This document shows positions 44,334 to 53,104 of a stretch of DNA of 64,000 bases, in pieces (within the stretch, counting starts at the first letter, position 1; each line of letters opens with the position of its first letter). The notes beneath the pieces are model-generated. The model was not told where the DNA came from and made no database searches. It was given only the letters and a program-made list of their open reading frames with translations. The position numbers were made by a program, and so were the translations under genes. Source of the stretch: Pseudoluteimonas sp047602125 (GTDB lineage: Bacteria > Pseudomonadota > Gammaproteobacteria > Xanthomonadales > Xanthomonadaceae); assembly GCA_047602125.1 (NCBI GenBank), contig JASGIB010000001.1:2294001-2358000 (forward strand). Reading direction: 5' to 3'.

Positions 44334-46514
44334 ATGAGCGATCCGGCGCATGTCGAACAGCGCAACCAAGCCGCCGCGGCACCGGCCGAACCGGTGCCCG
44401 ACTACGTCGCCGCGCTCGAATCGGCCGCCGATTACCTGACCGACGACCAGCATCTGCAGTTGCGCCGCGCCTGGGCGGTCGGCGCCGCCGCCCACGCCGG
44501 GCAGACGCGCAAGTCGGGCGAGCCCTACATCACCCATCCGGTGGCGGTGGCGAAGGTGCTGGCCGATCAGGGGCTGGACGTGGAGACGCTGGTCGCGGCG
44601 ATCCTGCACGACACCATCGAGGACACGCCGCTCTCGCGCGAATCCATCGCCAGCGAATTCGGCGAAACCGTGGCCGAGCTGGTCGAGGGCGTCACCAAGC
44701 TGGACAAGCTGCACTTCGCCGATCGCCAGGAAGCCGCGGCCGAGAGCTTCCGCAAGATGCTGCTGGCGATGGCGCGCGACCTGCGCGTGATCCTGATCAA
44801 GCTCGCCGACCGCCTGCACAACATGCGCACGCTCGGCGCGCAGTCGCCGGAAGCGCGCACGCGCATCGCGCGCGAGACATTGGAGATCTACGCGCCCATC
44901 GCCCAGCGCCTGGGCATGAACCTGATCAAGGCCGAACTGCAGGACCTCGGCTTCAAGGCGCTGTATCCGCTGCGCCACCGCGTGCTCGAACGGCGCATCC
45001 GCACCGAACCGCTGGTGCGGCGCGAGGCGCTGGCCAAGATCGAGGCGCAACTCGCGCAGCGCCTGACCAAGGAAGGCCTGCACTACCGGCTGGTCAGCCG
45101 GATCAAGTCGCCGTGGAGCATCTATTCGAAGATGCGCAACGAAGGCAAGAGCTTCGACCAGGTCATGGACGTGTTCGGCTTCCGCATCGTGGTCGGCTCG
45201 GTCGCGGAGTGCTACCACGCGCTGGGCGTGGTGCATGCGGCGTTCAAGCCGCTCGACGGGCGCTTCCGCGACTTCATCGCCATTCCCAAGGCCAACGGCT
45301 ACCAGTCGCTGCACACGGTGCTGTTCGGCCCCTACGGTTCGCCGATCGAGGTGCAGATCCGGACCACGGAAATGGACCTCATCGCCGAACGCGGCATCGC
45401 CGCGCACTGGGCGTACAAGCACGACGGCGGCATGGCCAACAGCGCGCAGACGCGCGCGCACGCATGGATCGCCAACCTCATCGAATCGCAGCGTTCGGCC
45501 GGTTCCTCGCTGGAATTCCTCGAGAACGTCAAGGTCGACCTGTTCCCGGACGAGGTCTACCTGTTCACGCCCAAGGGCGACATCATGTCGCTGCCACGCA
45601 ATTCCACCGCGCTCGACTTCGCCTACGCGGTGCACACCGACGTCGGCAACCACGCGGTCGCCGCGCGCGTGGACAAGAAGCTGGTGCCGCTGCGCACCAA
45701 GCTCGCGAGCGGGCAACGCGTGGAGGTCATCACCGCGCCGTCGGCCGCGCCCAAGCCGCAATGGCTGGAGTTCGTCGCCACCAGCAAGGCGCGCACAGCG
45801 ATCCGCCACCAGTTGAAACAACTGCAGCACGAGGACGCGGTCGAACTCGGGCACCGCATGCTCGACCGCGCGCTGGAAGGACTCGGTACCTCGCTCGACC
45901 GCTTGCCGTCGGCACGGCTGGACGGCTACCTCGCCGAACACCGCTACCCGCGGCTGGAAGCATTGCTGCACGACATCGGCCTCGGCAACCGCATGCCGGC
46001 GCAGGTCGCGCAATCGCTGGCGCGCAGCGCGGCGGAAACCGCCGACCTGCTCGCGCCGCAGCCCCCGCGCGGCAACGAGAAGATCCTGATCACCGGCGCC
46101 GAGCGCGGCGTGGTCACCTTCGCCAATTGCTGCACGCCGATCCCCGGCGACGAAATCATGGGCTACCACACCGCGGGCAAAGGCATTGTCGTGCACCGAA
46201 TGGATTGCCCGAACGTCGCCGACTACCGCAAGTCGCCCGAGCGCTGGGTGCCGATCGGCTGGGACCGCAACGTCGAAGGCTATTTCCAGGCGCTGCTGCG
46301 GGTCGAGGTGAACAACCAGCCCGGCGTGCTCGCCCAGGTCGCGGCCGCGATCGCGCAGGCCGAGTCCAACATCGACCGCGTCGACTACATGGAACGCGAC
46401 GCGCGCATCGCCGCGATCCGCTTCGCCATCGAAGTCGGCGACCGCAAGCATCTCGCCGAAGTCATCCGCAAGGTGCGCAGGCTGGCGGTCGTGCACGGCG
46501 TGCAACGCCTGTAG
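44334..46514 (+). CDS. spoT: Bifunctional (p)ppGpp synthetase/hydrolase SpoT
   Basis: A 726-residue Rel/Spo protein. The HD hydrolase domain has ILHDTIEDTPL, followed by LIKLADRLHNMRTL. The synthetase domain has FGFRIVVGSVAECYHALG and FIAIPKANGYQSLHTVLFGP. A TGS domain (VYLFTPKGDIMSLP) and a C-terminal ACT domain complete it. The motif RFRD before FIAIP corresponds to RxKD of bifunctional enzymes and not to the ExDD of RelA, which fits SpoT. The stop codon lies inside a large palindromic repeat. Confidence 0.96.
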   Translation: MSDPAHVEQRNQAAAAPAEPVPDYVAALESAADYLTDDQHLQLRRAWAVGAAAHAGQTRKSGEPYITHPVAVAKVLADQGLDVETLVAAILHDTIEDTPLSRESIASEFGETVAELVEGVTKLDKLHFADRQEAAAESFRKMLLAMARDLRVILIKLADRLHNMRTLGAQSPEARTRIARETLEIYAPIAQRLGMNLIKAELQDLGFKALYPLRHRVLERRIRTEPLVRREALAKIEAQLAQRLTKEGLHYRLVSRIKSPWSIYSKMRNEGKSFDQVMDVFGFRIVVGSVAECYHALGVVHAAFKPLDGRFRDFIAIPKANGYQSLHTVLFGPYGSPIEVQIRTTEMDLIAERGIAAHWAYKHDGGMANSAQTRAHAWIANLIESQRSAGSSLEFLENVKVDLFPDEVYLFTPKGDIMSLPRNSTALDFAYAVHTDVGNHAVAARVDKKLVPLRTKLASGQRVEVITAPSAAPKPQWLEFVATSKARTAIRHQLKQLQHEDAVELGHRMLDRALEGLGTSLDRLPSARLDGYLAEHRYPRLEALLHDIGLGNRMPAQVAQSLARSAAETADLLAPQPPRGNEKILITGAERGVVTFANCCTPIPGDEIMGYHTAGKGIVVHRMDCPNVADYRKSPERWVPIGWDRNVEGYFQALLRVEVNNQPGVLAQVAAAIAQAESNIDRVDYMERDARIAAIRFAIEVGDRKHLAEVIRKVRRLAVVHGVQRL

Positions 46515-46590
46515 GAGCGCACCGAGGCTGCAAGCCGAGGGGCGCGATCTTCTCGGGTTTTCTGTCGCGCCCCTGCGGTGCGCTCCTACA
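46510..46590. repeat. TGTAGGAGCGC...GCGCTCCTACA palindromic repeat
   Basis: An 81-bp imperfect palindrome. The left arm TGTAGGAGCGCACC pairs with the right arm GGTGCGCTCCTACA, and an inner AGGGGCGCGA pairs with TCGCGCCCCT. It resembles the TAGGAGCG elements frequent in Xanthomonadaceae. It contains the spoT stop codon and its right end creates TACAAT, a possible -10 box for ridA. Confidence 0.78.
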
Positions 46591-46617
46591 ATGGGTGCAT
46601 CCACCGGAGAATTCGAA

Positions 46618-47001
46618 ATGCCCCGCACACCCATCCATTCCGACCACGCGCCCGCGGCCATCGGTCCGTATTCGCAGGCGGTGCGCGCCGGCGACACGGT
46701 CTACCTGTCCGGGCAGATCCCGCTCGATCCGGCGACCGGGAATCTCGTCGAAGGCGACATCGCGACGCAGGCGCGGCGCGCGTTCGACAACCTCAAGGCG
46801 GTATGCGAAGCCGCCGGCGGTTCGCTGGGCGACGTGGTGCGCGTGGGCCTGTACCTCGTCGACCTCGGCCAGTTCGGCGAGGTCAACGCGGTGATGGCCG
46901 AATATTTCGAAAGCCCGTACCCGGCGCGTTCGACCGTCGAGGTGTCCGCCTTGCCGAAGGGCGCGGTCTTCGAAGTCGACGCGGTGATGGTCGCCGGCTG
47001 A
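46618..47001 (+). CDS. ridA: RidA family enamine/imine deaminase
   Basis: A 127-residue RidA protein that hydrolyses reactive 2-aminoacrylate and related enamines or imines to ketoacids and ammonia. Family blocks are AIGPYSQAVRAGDTVYLSGQIPLDP, the Arg-containing VVRVGLYLVDLGQF and PARSTVEVSALPKGA, which includes the key Arg and Glu region near the C terminus. The ATG at 46618 has GGAG nine bases upstream; an earlier ATG in frame has no site. Confidence 0.94.
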   Translation: MPRTPIHSDHAPAAIGPYSQAVRAGDTVYLSGQIPLDPATGNLVEGDIATQARRAFDNLKAVCEAAGGSLGDVVRVGLYLVDLGQFGEVNAVMAEYFESPYPARSTVEVSALPKGAVFEVDAVMVAG

Positions 47002-48033
47002 TCAACCCCGCCGCGCGCGCGCGGCGCTCGGGGGCGTGCCGGTCCAGCGCTTGAAGGCGCGGCGGAATTCGCGCGGGTCGCGGAAACCGATCTGCGCGCC
47101 GACCGCGGCGATGCTCAGTTTCGGCTCCTGCAACAGGGCCAGCGCGCGTTCGATGCGCAGGCGGTCGTGGATGGCGTGGAAGCTGGTGCCTTCCTGGCTG
47201 AGCTGGCGGCGCAAGGTGCGTTCGCTGACATGCAGGCGCTCGGCGACCGCGGCGAGCCGGGGCTCTTCGGCCAGGGCTCCGCCGAGCAGGCGCGCCACTT
47301 CCGCGGCGATGCCGGCGCGCTGCTCGATCTGCAGCATCTGCGCCTCGCACAGCGCCAGCACCTGCCACGACGCGGTCGGGTTGTGGGTGCGCAGCGGCAG
47401 CGCCAGCACCCGTGCATCCAGCAGCAGCCGGGTCTGCGCCTGTTCGAAGGCGAGCGGGCAGGCGAACACCTCGCGGTAGCGCGCGACGTGCGCGGGCGCC
47501 GGATACGCGAATTCGAGCGCAACCGGATGCAGCGTTTCCCCGAGCAGGCCGCAGGCCAGCGCGAGGCAACTGCTGAGGAATTCCTCGGCGACGAAATGTT
47601 CGATGGCGGCGCTGCCGGCGATGCGCTCGGCACCCAGCGCGAGCACGCCAGGCCGCGGCGGCGGCAGTTCGACGAAGCGCATCAGGCCGCCGATCACCGG
47701 GGTGAAGCGCAATCCGATCTGCAACGCTTCGCCGAAGGTGGCGGCGGTGCTCATCGCCAGCCCGACCAGCCCGAAGTTGCCGATGTGCTGGTGGCGGCCG
47801 AGTTGCAGGCCGACATCCGCCGGCAGGCTTGGCAGGGCACGTTCGACGATCGTGGCGGCGAGGTCGACCGGTACGCGGGCGTCCGCGGCTTCCAGGTCGC
47901 GGCGTGCCAGCCCGGTGCCGGACAGCCACGCCGAAGTCGGCGCGCCGACGGCATCGGCGGCGGCGAACAGGCCGAGCAACAGCGAAGGAACGAGCGTCGG
48001 TTCGTTCGGCCTGGGCGGGCGCGGCGTCGACAT
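47002..48033 (-). CDS. AraC family transcriptional regulator
   Basis: A 343-residue regulator. The N-terminal region (about 20-230) is the arabinose-binding-like domain of the OruR/ToxR-type AraC proteins (GLQLGRHQHIGNFGLVGLAMSTAATFGEAL). The C-terminal part has two HTH motifs (AAVAERLHVSERTLRRQLSQEG and IAAVGAQIGFRDPREFRRAFKRWTG). It is divergent from the beta-helix/cytochrome/TonB genes across 132 bp, so it is their probable regulator. ATG 48033 fits best; the upstream frame is unrelated. Confidence 0.92.
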   Translation of the reverse strand: MSTPRPPRPNEPTLVPSLLLGLFAAADAVGAPTSAWLSGTGLARRDLEAADARVPVDLAATIVERALPSLPADVGLQLGRHQHIGNFGLVGLAMSTAATFGEALQIGLRFTPVIGGLMRFVELPPPRPGVLALGAERIAGSAAIEHFVAEEFLSSCLALACGLLGETLHPVALEFAYPAPAHVARYREVFACPLAFEQAQTRLLLDARVLALPLRTHNPTASWQVLALCEAQMLQIEQRAGIAAEVARLLGGALAEEPRLAAVAERLHVSERTLRRQLSQEGTSFHAIHDRLRIERALALLQEPKLSIAAVGAQIGFRDPREFRRAFKRWTGTPPSAARARRG

Positions 48034-48165
48034 GGCGGGGATTCGGTCTCGAACGGGTTGGCCGGAAATCCCCCCTAGTGTGCCGCAATCGCCCTCGCCG
48101 CTGCGGGCCACAGGCGGGAGACTCGATGCATCGAGGCGGCATGGGCCGCACCATGAGGGAGAGTC

Positions 48166-49401
48166 ATGGCGTCGATCGTTTCGAAACGCGCATCGGTCCT
48201 GGTGCTGGCGATCCTGGCCGCGGCCTGTGGCCGCGGCGAACAGGCAGGCCATGTCGCCACGCCGGAAGTGGCGGCCGGCGATGCCGCGTTCGCCGACCAG
48301 TTCCGCGAAAAGCTGCTCGACGCCAAGCCCGGCGACGTGATCGAAGTGCCGGCGGGCAAGTTCAGCTTCGACCGCAGCCTCACCTTGCGCGCCGACGGCG
48401 TGACCATCCGCGGTGCCGGGCCGGACAAGTCGGTGCTCAGCTTCAAGGGCCAGAAGGCCGGCGCGGAAGGCCTGCTGGTGAACGCCAGCGGCTTCACCAT
48501 CGAGAACCTCGCCATCGAGGACAGCAAGGGCGACGGGCTCAAGGTCAACGAAGGCGAGAACATCACCATCCGCAACGTGCGGGTGGAATGGACCGGCGGC
48601 CCGAAGACGGGCAACGGCGCCTACGGCCTGTATCCGGTGAAGACGCGCAACGTGCTGATCGAGAACTCGGTGGCGATCGCCGCCGCGGACGCGGGCATCT
48701 ACGTCGGCCAGTCGCGCGACGTCATCGTCCGCAACAGCCGCGCCGAGTACAACGTGGCCGGCATCGAGATCGAGAACACGATCAACGCCGACGTGTACGA
48801 CAACGTCGCCACCCACAACACCGGCGGCATCCTCGTGTTCAACATGCCGGCGCTGTCGCAGCAGGGCGGCAACATCCGCGTGTTCCGCAACAAGGTGGTG
48901 GCGAACGACACCGAGAACTTCGGCGCCAAGGGCACGCCGGTGGCGAGCGTGCCGGCCGGCAGCGGCGTGGTGGTGAATTCCAACGACGACGTCGAGATCT
49001 TCGACAACGACATCAGCGACAACAAGACCGCCAACATCATCGTGTCCAGCGTGTATTCCACCGGCTACAAGAACGACCAGGCGGCCAGCGGCTTCGATCC
49101 CTATCCCGAGCGCGTCAACGTGTACGCGAACCGCCTCTCCGGCGGCGGCGACGCGCCGGACGGGCTCGACCTGAAGGCGCTGAAGCTGGCGGCGTACGGC
49201 ATCGGCGGGCGCTTCCCGGACGTGCTGTTCGACGGTTACGTCAACACGACGCGCAAGGAAGGTCCGCAGATCTGCCTGCGCGATGTGTCCGGCGTGCTCA
49301 ACGCCGACGGCCCCGGCGGCTACAAGAACCCGCTCAAGGACGCGAAGCCCTACGACTGTACCTTGCCGAAACTGCCGGCGGTCGACCTCAAGCGCGGTTG
49401 A
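48166..49401 (+). CDS. Parallel beta-helix lipoprotein
   Basis: A 411-residue envelope protein with a lipoprotein signal (lipobox LAAAC at residues 17-21). The mature protein is a right-handed parallel beta-helix with pectate-lyase-like turns (GVTIRGAGPDKSVLSFKG, NITIRNVRVEW, NVLIENSVAIAAADAGIYVGQS, VNVYANRL). It resembles TIGR03805, a family reported next to SO2930-type diheme cytochromes, as here. The next gene's ATG overlaps its stop. The function is unknown; the fold suggests carbohydrate or surface binding. Confidence 0.85.
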   Translation: MASIVSKRASVLVLAILAAACGRGEQAGHVATPEVAAGDAAFADQFREKLLDAKPGDVIEVPAGKFSFDRSLTLRADGVTIRGAGPDKSVLSFKGQKAGAEGLLVNASGFTIENLAIEDSKGDGLKVNEGENITIRNVRVEWTGGPKTGNGAYGLYPVKTRNVLIENSVAIAAADAGIYVGQSRDVIVRNSRAEYNVAGIEIENTINADVYDNVATHNTGGILVFNMPALSQQGGNIRVFRNKVVANDTENFGAKGTPVASVPAGSGVVVNSNDDVEIFDNDISDNKTANIIVSSVYSTGYKNDQAASGFDPYPERVNVYANRLSGGGDAPDGLDLKALKLAAYGIGGRFPDVLFDGYVNTTRKEGPQICLRDVSGVLNADGPGGYKNPLKDAKPYDCTLPKLPAVDLKRG

Positions 49402-50546
49402 TGGTGCGTCGTTCCGCCGCGATCGCCGCCGTCCTGTGCCTGGCGGCCTGCGCCCGCGCGCCGCAGCCGGTGCATTTCTTCGCCGCAGGCCAGCCGCAAT
49501 CGCTGGCCGACTGGCACGTGCTCGACGTGCGCGACGGCAAGCTCGCCTTGAACGACGGCGTGCTGCCCTACGACCTCGCCACGCCGCTGTTCACCGATTA
49601 CGCGCACAAGCTGCGCACGGTATGGATGCCGAAAGGGAAGGCCGCGCGCTACAGCGCCGGCGAGGAATTCGATTTCCCGGTCGGCACCATCTTCAGCAAG
49701 ACCTTCTATTACCCGCGTGGCGAAGGCGATGCAGTGTTGCGCAGCGCCGACGACGGCCCCGACCTGCGCGGCGGCGGGCTCGATCTGTCGAAGATGCGCC
49801 TGGTCGAAACGCGCTTGCTGGTGCGGCGCAAGGACGGCTGGGTCGCCTTGCCTTACGTCTGGAACGCCGCGCAGACCGAAGCGAGCCTCAAGCGCGGCGG
49901 CGAACTGGTGCCGCTCACCCTGGTCGCGATCGATGGTTCGCGCGAACAGGCCGAATACGAAGTGCCGGACCAGAACCAGTGCGGCGGTTGCCACGGCACC
50001 GACACGACGAGCAAGGCACTGCATCCACTCGGGCCGAAGGCGCGCCACCTCAATCGCGATTTCGCCTACGCGCAAGGCAGCGAGAACCAGCTCGTGCGCT
50101 GGACGCACGCGGGCTTCCTGGCCGGCGCGCCTGCGCCGCAGTCGGCGCCGCGCGATGCGGACTGGCGCGATCCGTCGCAACCGCTGGAGGCGCGCGCGCG
50201 CGCCTACCTCGACATCAACTGCGGCCATTGCCACAGCCCGAGGGGGCCGGGCAACACCTCGGGCCTGTGGTTGAACGCGGCGACGAACGAACCGCTGCGG
50301 CTGGGCCGCTGCAAATTGCCGATCGCGGCGGGCATGGGCACCGGCGACCGCCGCCACGACGTCGTGCCGGGGAAACCCGACGCCTCGATCATGCCGTTCC
50401 GCATGGCCAGCGACGATCCCTCGGTGATGATGCCGGAACTGGGACGTAGCGTCGTCCACGACGAAGGGGTACAACTGATCCGCGACTGGATCGCCGCGAT
50501 GCAGGGCAATTGCGGTCCGGAGGAAACCGACACGATCCCGATGTAA
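49401..50546 (+). CDS. SO2930-family diheme cytochrome c lipoprotein
   Basis: A 381-residue exported protein. The signal segment ends in AAC (residues 14-16), so it is probably a lipoprotein. There are two c-type heme motifs, CGGCH (194-198) and CGHCH (274-278). Axial ligands are not certain; Met is available in VMMPEL. The sequence resembles the SO2930/TIGR03806 family, which accompanies beta-helix proteins. The reaction is unknown, but two covalent hemes imply an electron transfer or oxidation step. It overlaps the beta-helix gene (TGATG) and is followed by a TonB receptor after 39 bp. Confidence 0.87.
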   Translation: MVRRSAAIAAVLCLAACARAPQPVHFFAAGQPQSLADWHVLDVRDGKLALNDGVLPYDLATPLFTDYAHKLRTVWMPKGKAARYSAGEEFDFPVGTIFSKTFYYPRGEGDAVLRSADDGPDLRGGGLDLSKMRLVETRLLVRRKDGWVALPYVWNAAQTEASLKRGGELVPLTLVAIDGSREQAEYEVPDQNQCGGCHGTDTTSKALHPLGPKARHLNRDFAYAQGSENQLVRWTHAGFLAGAPAPQSAPRDADWRDPSQPLEARARAYLDINCGHCHSPRGPGNTSGLWLNAATNEPLRLGRCKLPIAAGMGTGDRRHDVVPGKPDASIMPFRMASDDPSVMMPELGRSVVHDEGVQLIRDWIAAMQGNCGPEETDTIPM

Positions 50547-50585
50547 TCCGTTCCATCCGAAAACGCCTAGCGAAGGGGAGCCGCA

Positions 50586-53042
50586 ATGACGTTCAAGACC
50601 CGGAAACTCGCCATCTGCCTGCGCCGCGCGATCTTCGCGGCCGCCTTGTCCGCCAGCGGCGCCGCGTTCGCGCAGGATGCGCCGCAACCCGCGGCCGATG
50701 ATCCGCAGGACGCGGCGACGCTCGACACGATCACCGTGACCGCGCAGAGCCGCGAACAGCAGTTGCAGGACGTGCCGATCGCATTGCAGGTGGTGAACAA
50801 GGCCTTGCTCGACGATGTCGAGGCCGAGGACCTCGGCGACATCGATTCCTTCGTGCCCGGCCTGGTGGTGGATGGCGTGCAACCGACGCAGCCGACCTTC
50901 GGCCTGCGCGGCATCAGCACCGACGACTTCGGCATCGGCACCGATCCGGCGGTGGGCATCTACGTCGACGGCGTCTATGGCGGGCGCGGCGGCGGCGTGC
51001 TGCTGCCCTTCGTCGACGTGGAGCGGATCGAAGTGCTCAAGGGCCCGCAAGGCACGCTGTTCGGGCGCAACACCGCGGCCGGCGCGATCTCGCTGATCAC
51101 GCGACGCCCGCAGGACGATGTGGAAGCGCGTGGCCGCGTGCGCATCGGCGACTACGGCAAGCGTTACGCCGACGCGATGTGGAACATCCCCACCGGCGAC
51201 AACTCGGCGTTGCGCATCAATGCGCTGATCAACCACAGCGACGGCTGGGTCCAGGACGGCGCCACCGGCAAGGACCTGGGCGGCGAGAATTCCTGGGCCT
51301 CGCGCGTGGCGTGGCAGGTGCATTTCGGCGACGCCACCACCGCGCTGCTGAGCTGGGACCACGAGAGCCTGGACCAGAACGGGCGCGTGACCACCGGGAT
51401 CGTGCCGCTGCCGCCGTTCCCTTCGCGGCCGCCGGCGCCGGCCACGCCGGACGAATACCTCGACCCGCGCAAGCTGCAGACCTTCAGCGACACGCCCAGC
51501 GCCGAGTGGCGCACCTTCGACGGCGTGACCGCGATCGTCGACCACGCGTTCGGCTGGGGCACGCTGACCTCGACCACCTCGTGGCGCCAGTACGATTCGC
51601 TTAACCACACCGAGGAGGACGGCACCAACCGCGCCGACCTCTACGTCGATTCGCAGAACACCGAAGGCAACAGGAGCCTCTACCAGGAGTTCAAGCTCGC
51701 CGGCAGCAACGACCGCATCGACTGGGTGGCGGGCGCCAGCTATTTCGACGAGGACGCGCACCAGACCAGCGAGGTCAACACCAACACCTCGGCGGTGGAC
51801 AACATCGTCCGCAACCTCGGCATCGCGCCGACGCCGGACGGCAGCCTGTTCGCCTTCACCACGATGCTGGCGCAGAACTTCGGCATCCCGGTCGACCTGA
51901 CCGGGCAGGCGTGGCACGAGCAATTCCAGAACACCCTGCGCACGCGCTCGTACGCGGGCTTCGGCGACGTGATCTGGCACGCGACCGACAAGCTCAACCT
52001 CACCTTCGGCCTGCGCTACACGCACGATGCCAAGGACTTTACCTGGCTCAACAACACGCGCGACGCCCCGGGGCTGGACGCGCAACTGGATCTGCTCGAA
52101 TCGCTCGGCTTCTTCGATGCCATCAACCAGGCCGGCGTGCCGATCACGCGGCAGACGCTGACCTTCGACATGGCCTTCATCGATCCGCCGGCGATGGCGA
52201 ACAAGGGCGTGCTCAACCGCGCGTCGAAGGCGTGGAACGACCTCAGCCCGCGCTTCGTCGTCGATTACCACTTCAACGACAAGAGCATGGTGTTCGCGTC
52301 GCTGGCCAAGGGCTACAAGGCCGGCGGCTACAACGCGCTGCAGATCGGGCCGGCGTTCGACAACGAGGAAGTGTGGAACCTGGAGACCGGCATCAAGCAG
52401 TCGTTCGGCCGCCTGGCCTACAACGCCTCGCTGTTCTACTACCGCTACGACAACCGCCAGTCGGTACGGCTGATCGACCCCGATCCGAACAACCCGACCG
52501 ACATCCCGCGCTTCGTCATCGACACCGGCAACCTCAAGGCCTGGGGCGTGGACTTCGACGCGGCGTGGAAGGTGACCGATGCGTTCCGCCTGGACATGGC
52601 CGCCGAGTGGATCGATTCCACCTACCGCGACTACACCACGCCCGAAGGCGTGAACCTGGACGGGCAACCGACCGGCGAGCCGCATTTCTCGGCATCGCTC
52701 GGTGCCAGCTATCGCTTCGACCTCGGCGATGGCGGTGCGCTGCGCCTGTCCGCGCGCCACGCCTACCGCGGCAAGTCGCGCTGCAACGAAGGTTCCAGCC
52801 TGCAGGGCAACTGCGGCATCAGCGAACTGCTGAACGTGGGCGAATCCCAGCAACGCACCGACCTGCGCGTGGCGTGGACCTCGGTGAACGGCCTGTGGGA
52901 AATCGCTGCCTACGGCAACAACGTGTTCGACAATCGCTACGTCACCGGCTTGAACACCTACGGCAAGGACGTGCTCGGGGTGGTCGGCGCGATGGTCAGC
53001 GAACCTCGGACCTACGGCGTGGAACTGACGGTCCGCTACTGA
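50586..53042 (+). CDS. TonB-dependent outer-membrane receptor
   Basis: An 818-residue receptor. The signal peptide ends at about residue 29 (AFAQ). The TonB-box region is DTITVTAQSREQQLQDVP and the plug domain (about 50-165) has TFGLRGISTDDFG and LKGPQGTLFGRNTAAGAI. The barrel follows and ends in an aromatic residue (TVRY), as required for assembly. It imports an unidentified substrate. By position it serves the beta-helix lipoprotein and diheme cytochrome upstream. Confidence 0.92.
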   Translation: MTFKTRKLAICLRRAIFAAALSASGAAFAQDAPQPAADDPQDAATLDTITVTAQSREQQLQDVPIALQVVNKALLDDVEAEDLGDIDSFVPGLVVDGVQPTQPTFGLRGISTDDFGIGTDPAVGIYVDGVYGGRGGGVLLPFVDVERIEVLKGPQGTLFGRNTAAGAISLITRRPQDDVEARGRVRIGDYGKRYADAMWNIPTGDNSALRINALINHSDGWVQDGATGKDLGGENSWASRVAWQVHFGDATTALLSWDHESLDQNGRVTTGIVPLPPFPSRPPAPATPDEYLDPRKLQTFSDTPSAEWRTFDGVTAIVDHAFGWGTLTSTTSWRQYDSLNHTEEDGTNRADLYVDSQNTEGNRSLYQEFKLAGSNDRIDWVAGASYFDEDAHQTSEVNTNTSAVDNIVRNLGIAPTPDGSLFAFTTMLAQNFGIPVDLTGQAWHEQFQNTLRTRSYAGFGDVIWHATDKLNLTFGLRYTHDAKDFTWLNNTRDAPGLDAQLDLLESLGFFDAINQAGVPITRQTLTFDMAFIDPPAMANKGVLNRASKAWNDLSPRFVVDYHFNDKSMVFASLAKGYKAGGYNALQIGPAFDNEEVWNLETGIKQSFGRLAYNASLFYYRYDNRQSVRLIDPDPNNPTDIPRFVIDTGNLKAWGVDFDAAWKVTDAFRLDMAAEWIDSTYRDYTTPEGVNLDGQPTGEPHFSASLGASYRFDLGDGGALRLSARHAYRGKSRCNEGSSLQGNCGISELLNVGESQQRTDLRVAWTSVNGLWEIAAYGNNVFDNRYVTGLNTYGKDVLGVVGAMVSEPRTYGVELTVRY

Positions 53043-53054
53043 TCCGGGCCATCG

Positions 53055-53090
53055 CGGAATGCGCCGCGGTTCCGCCGCGGCCGCATTCCG
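53055..53090 (+). terminator. Hairpin between TonB receptor and recG
   Basis: CGGAATGCG pairs with CGCATTCCG, and inside it CCGCGG pairs with CCGCGG. The stem is long and GC-rich but has no T tract, so it may slow or end receptor transcription. It lies 12 bp beyond the receptor stop. Confidence 0.5.
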
Positions 53091-53104
53091 GTCATGCTTG
53101 GCGC

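Noticed and set aside
44256..46697. An 813-codon open frame on the minus strand, opposite spoT
   Set aside because: It covers spoT on the other strand, has no domain pattern and is rich in His, Asp, Val and Arg. This is a GC-bias shadow.
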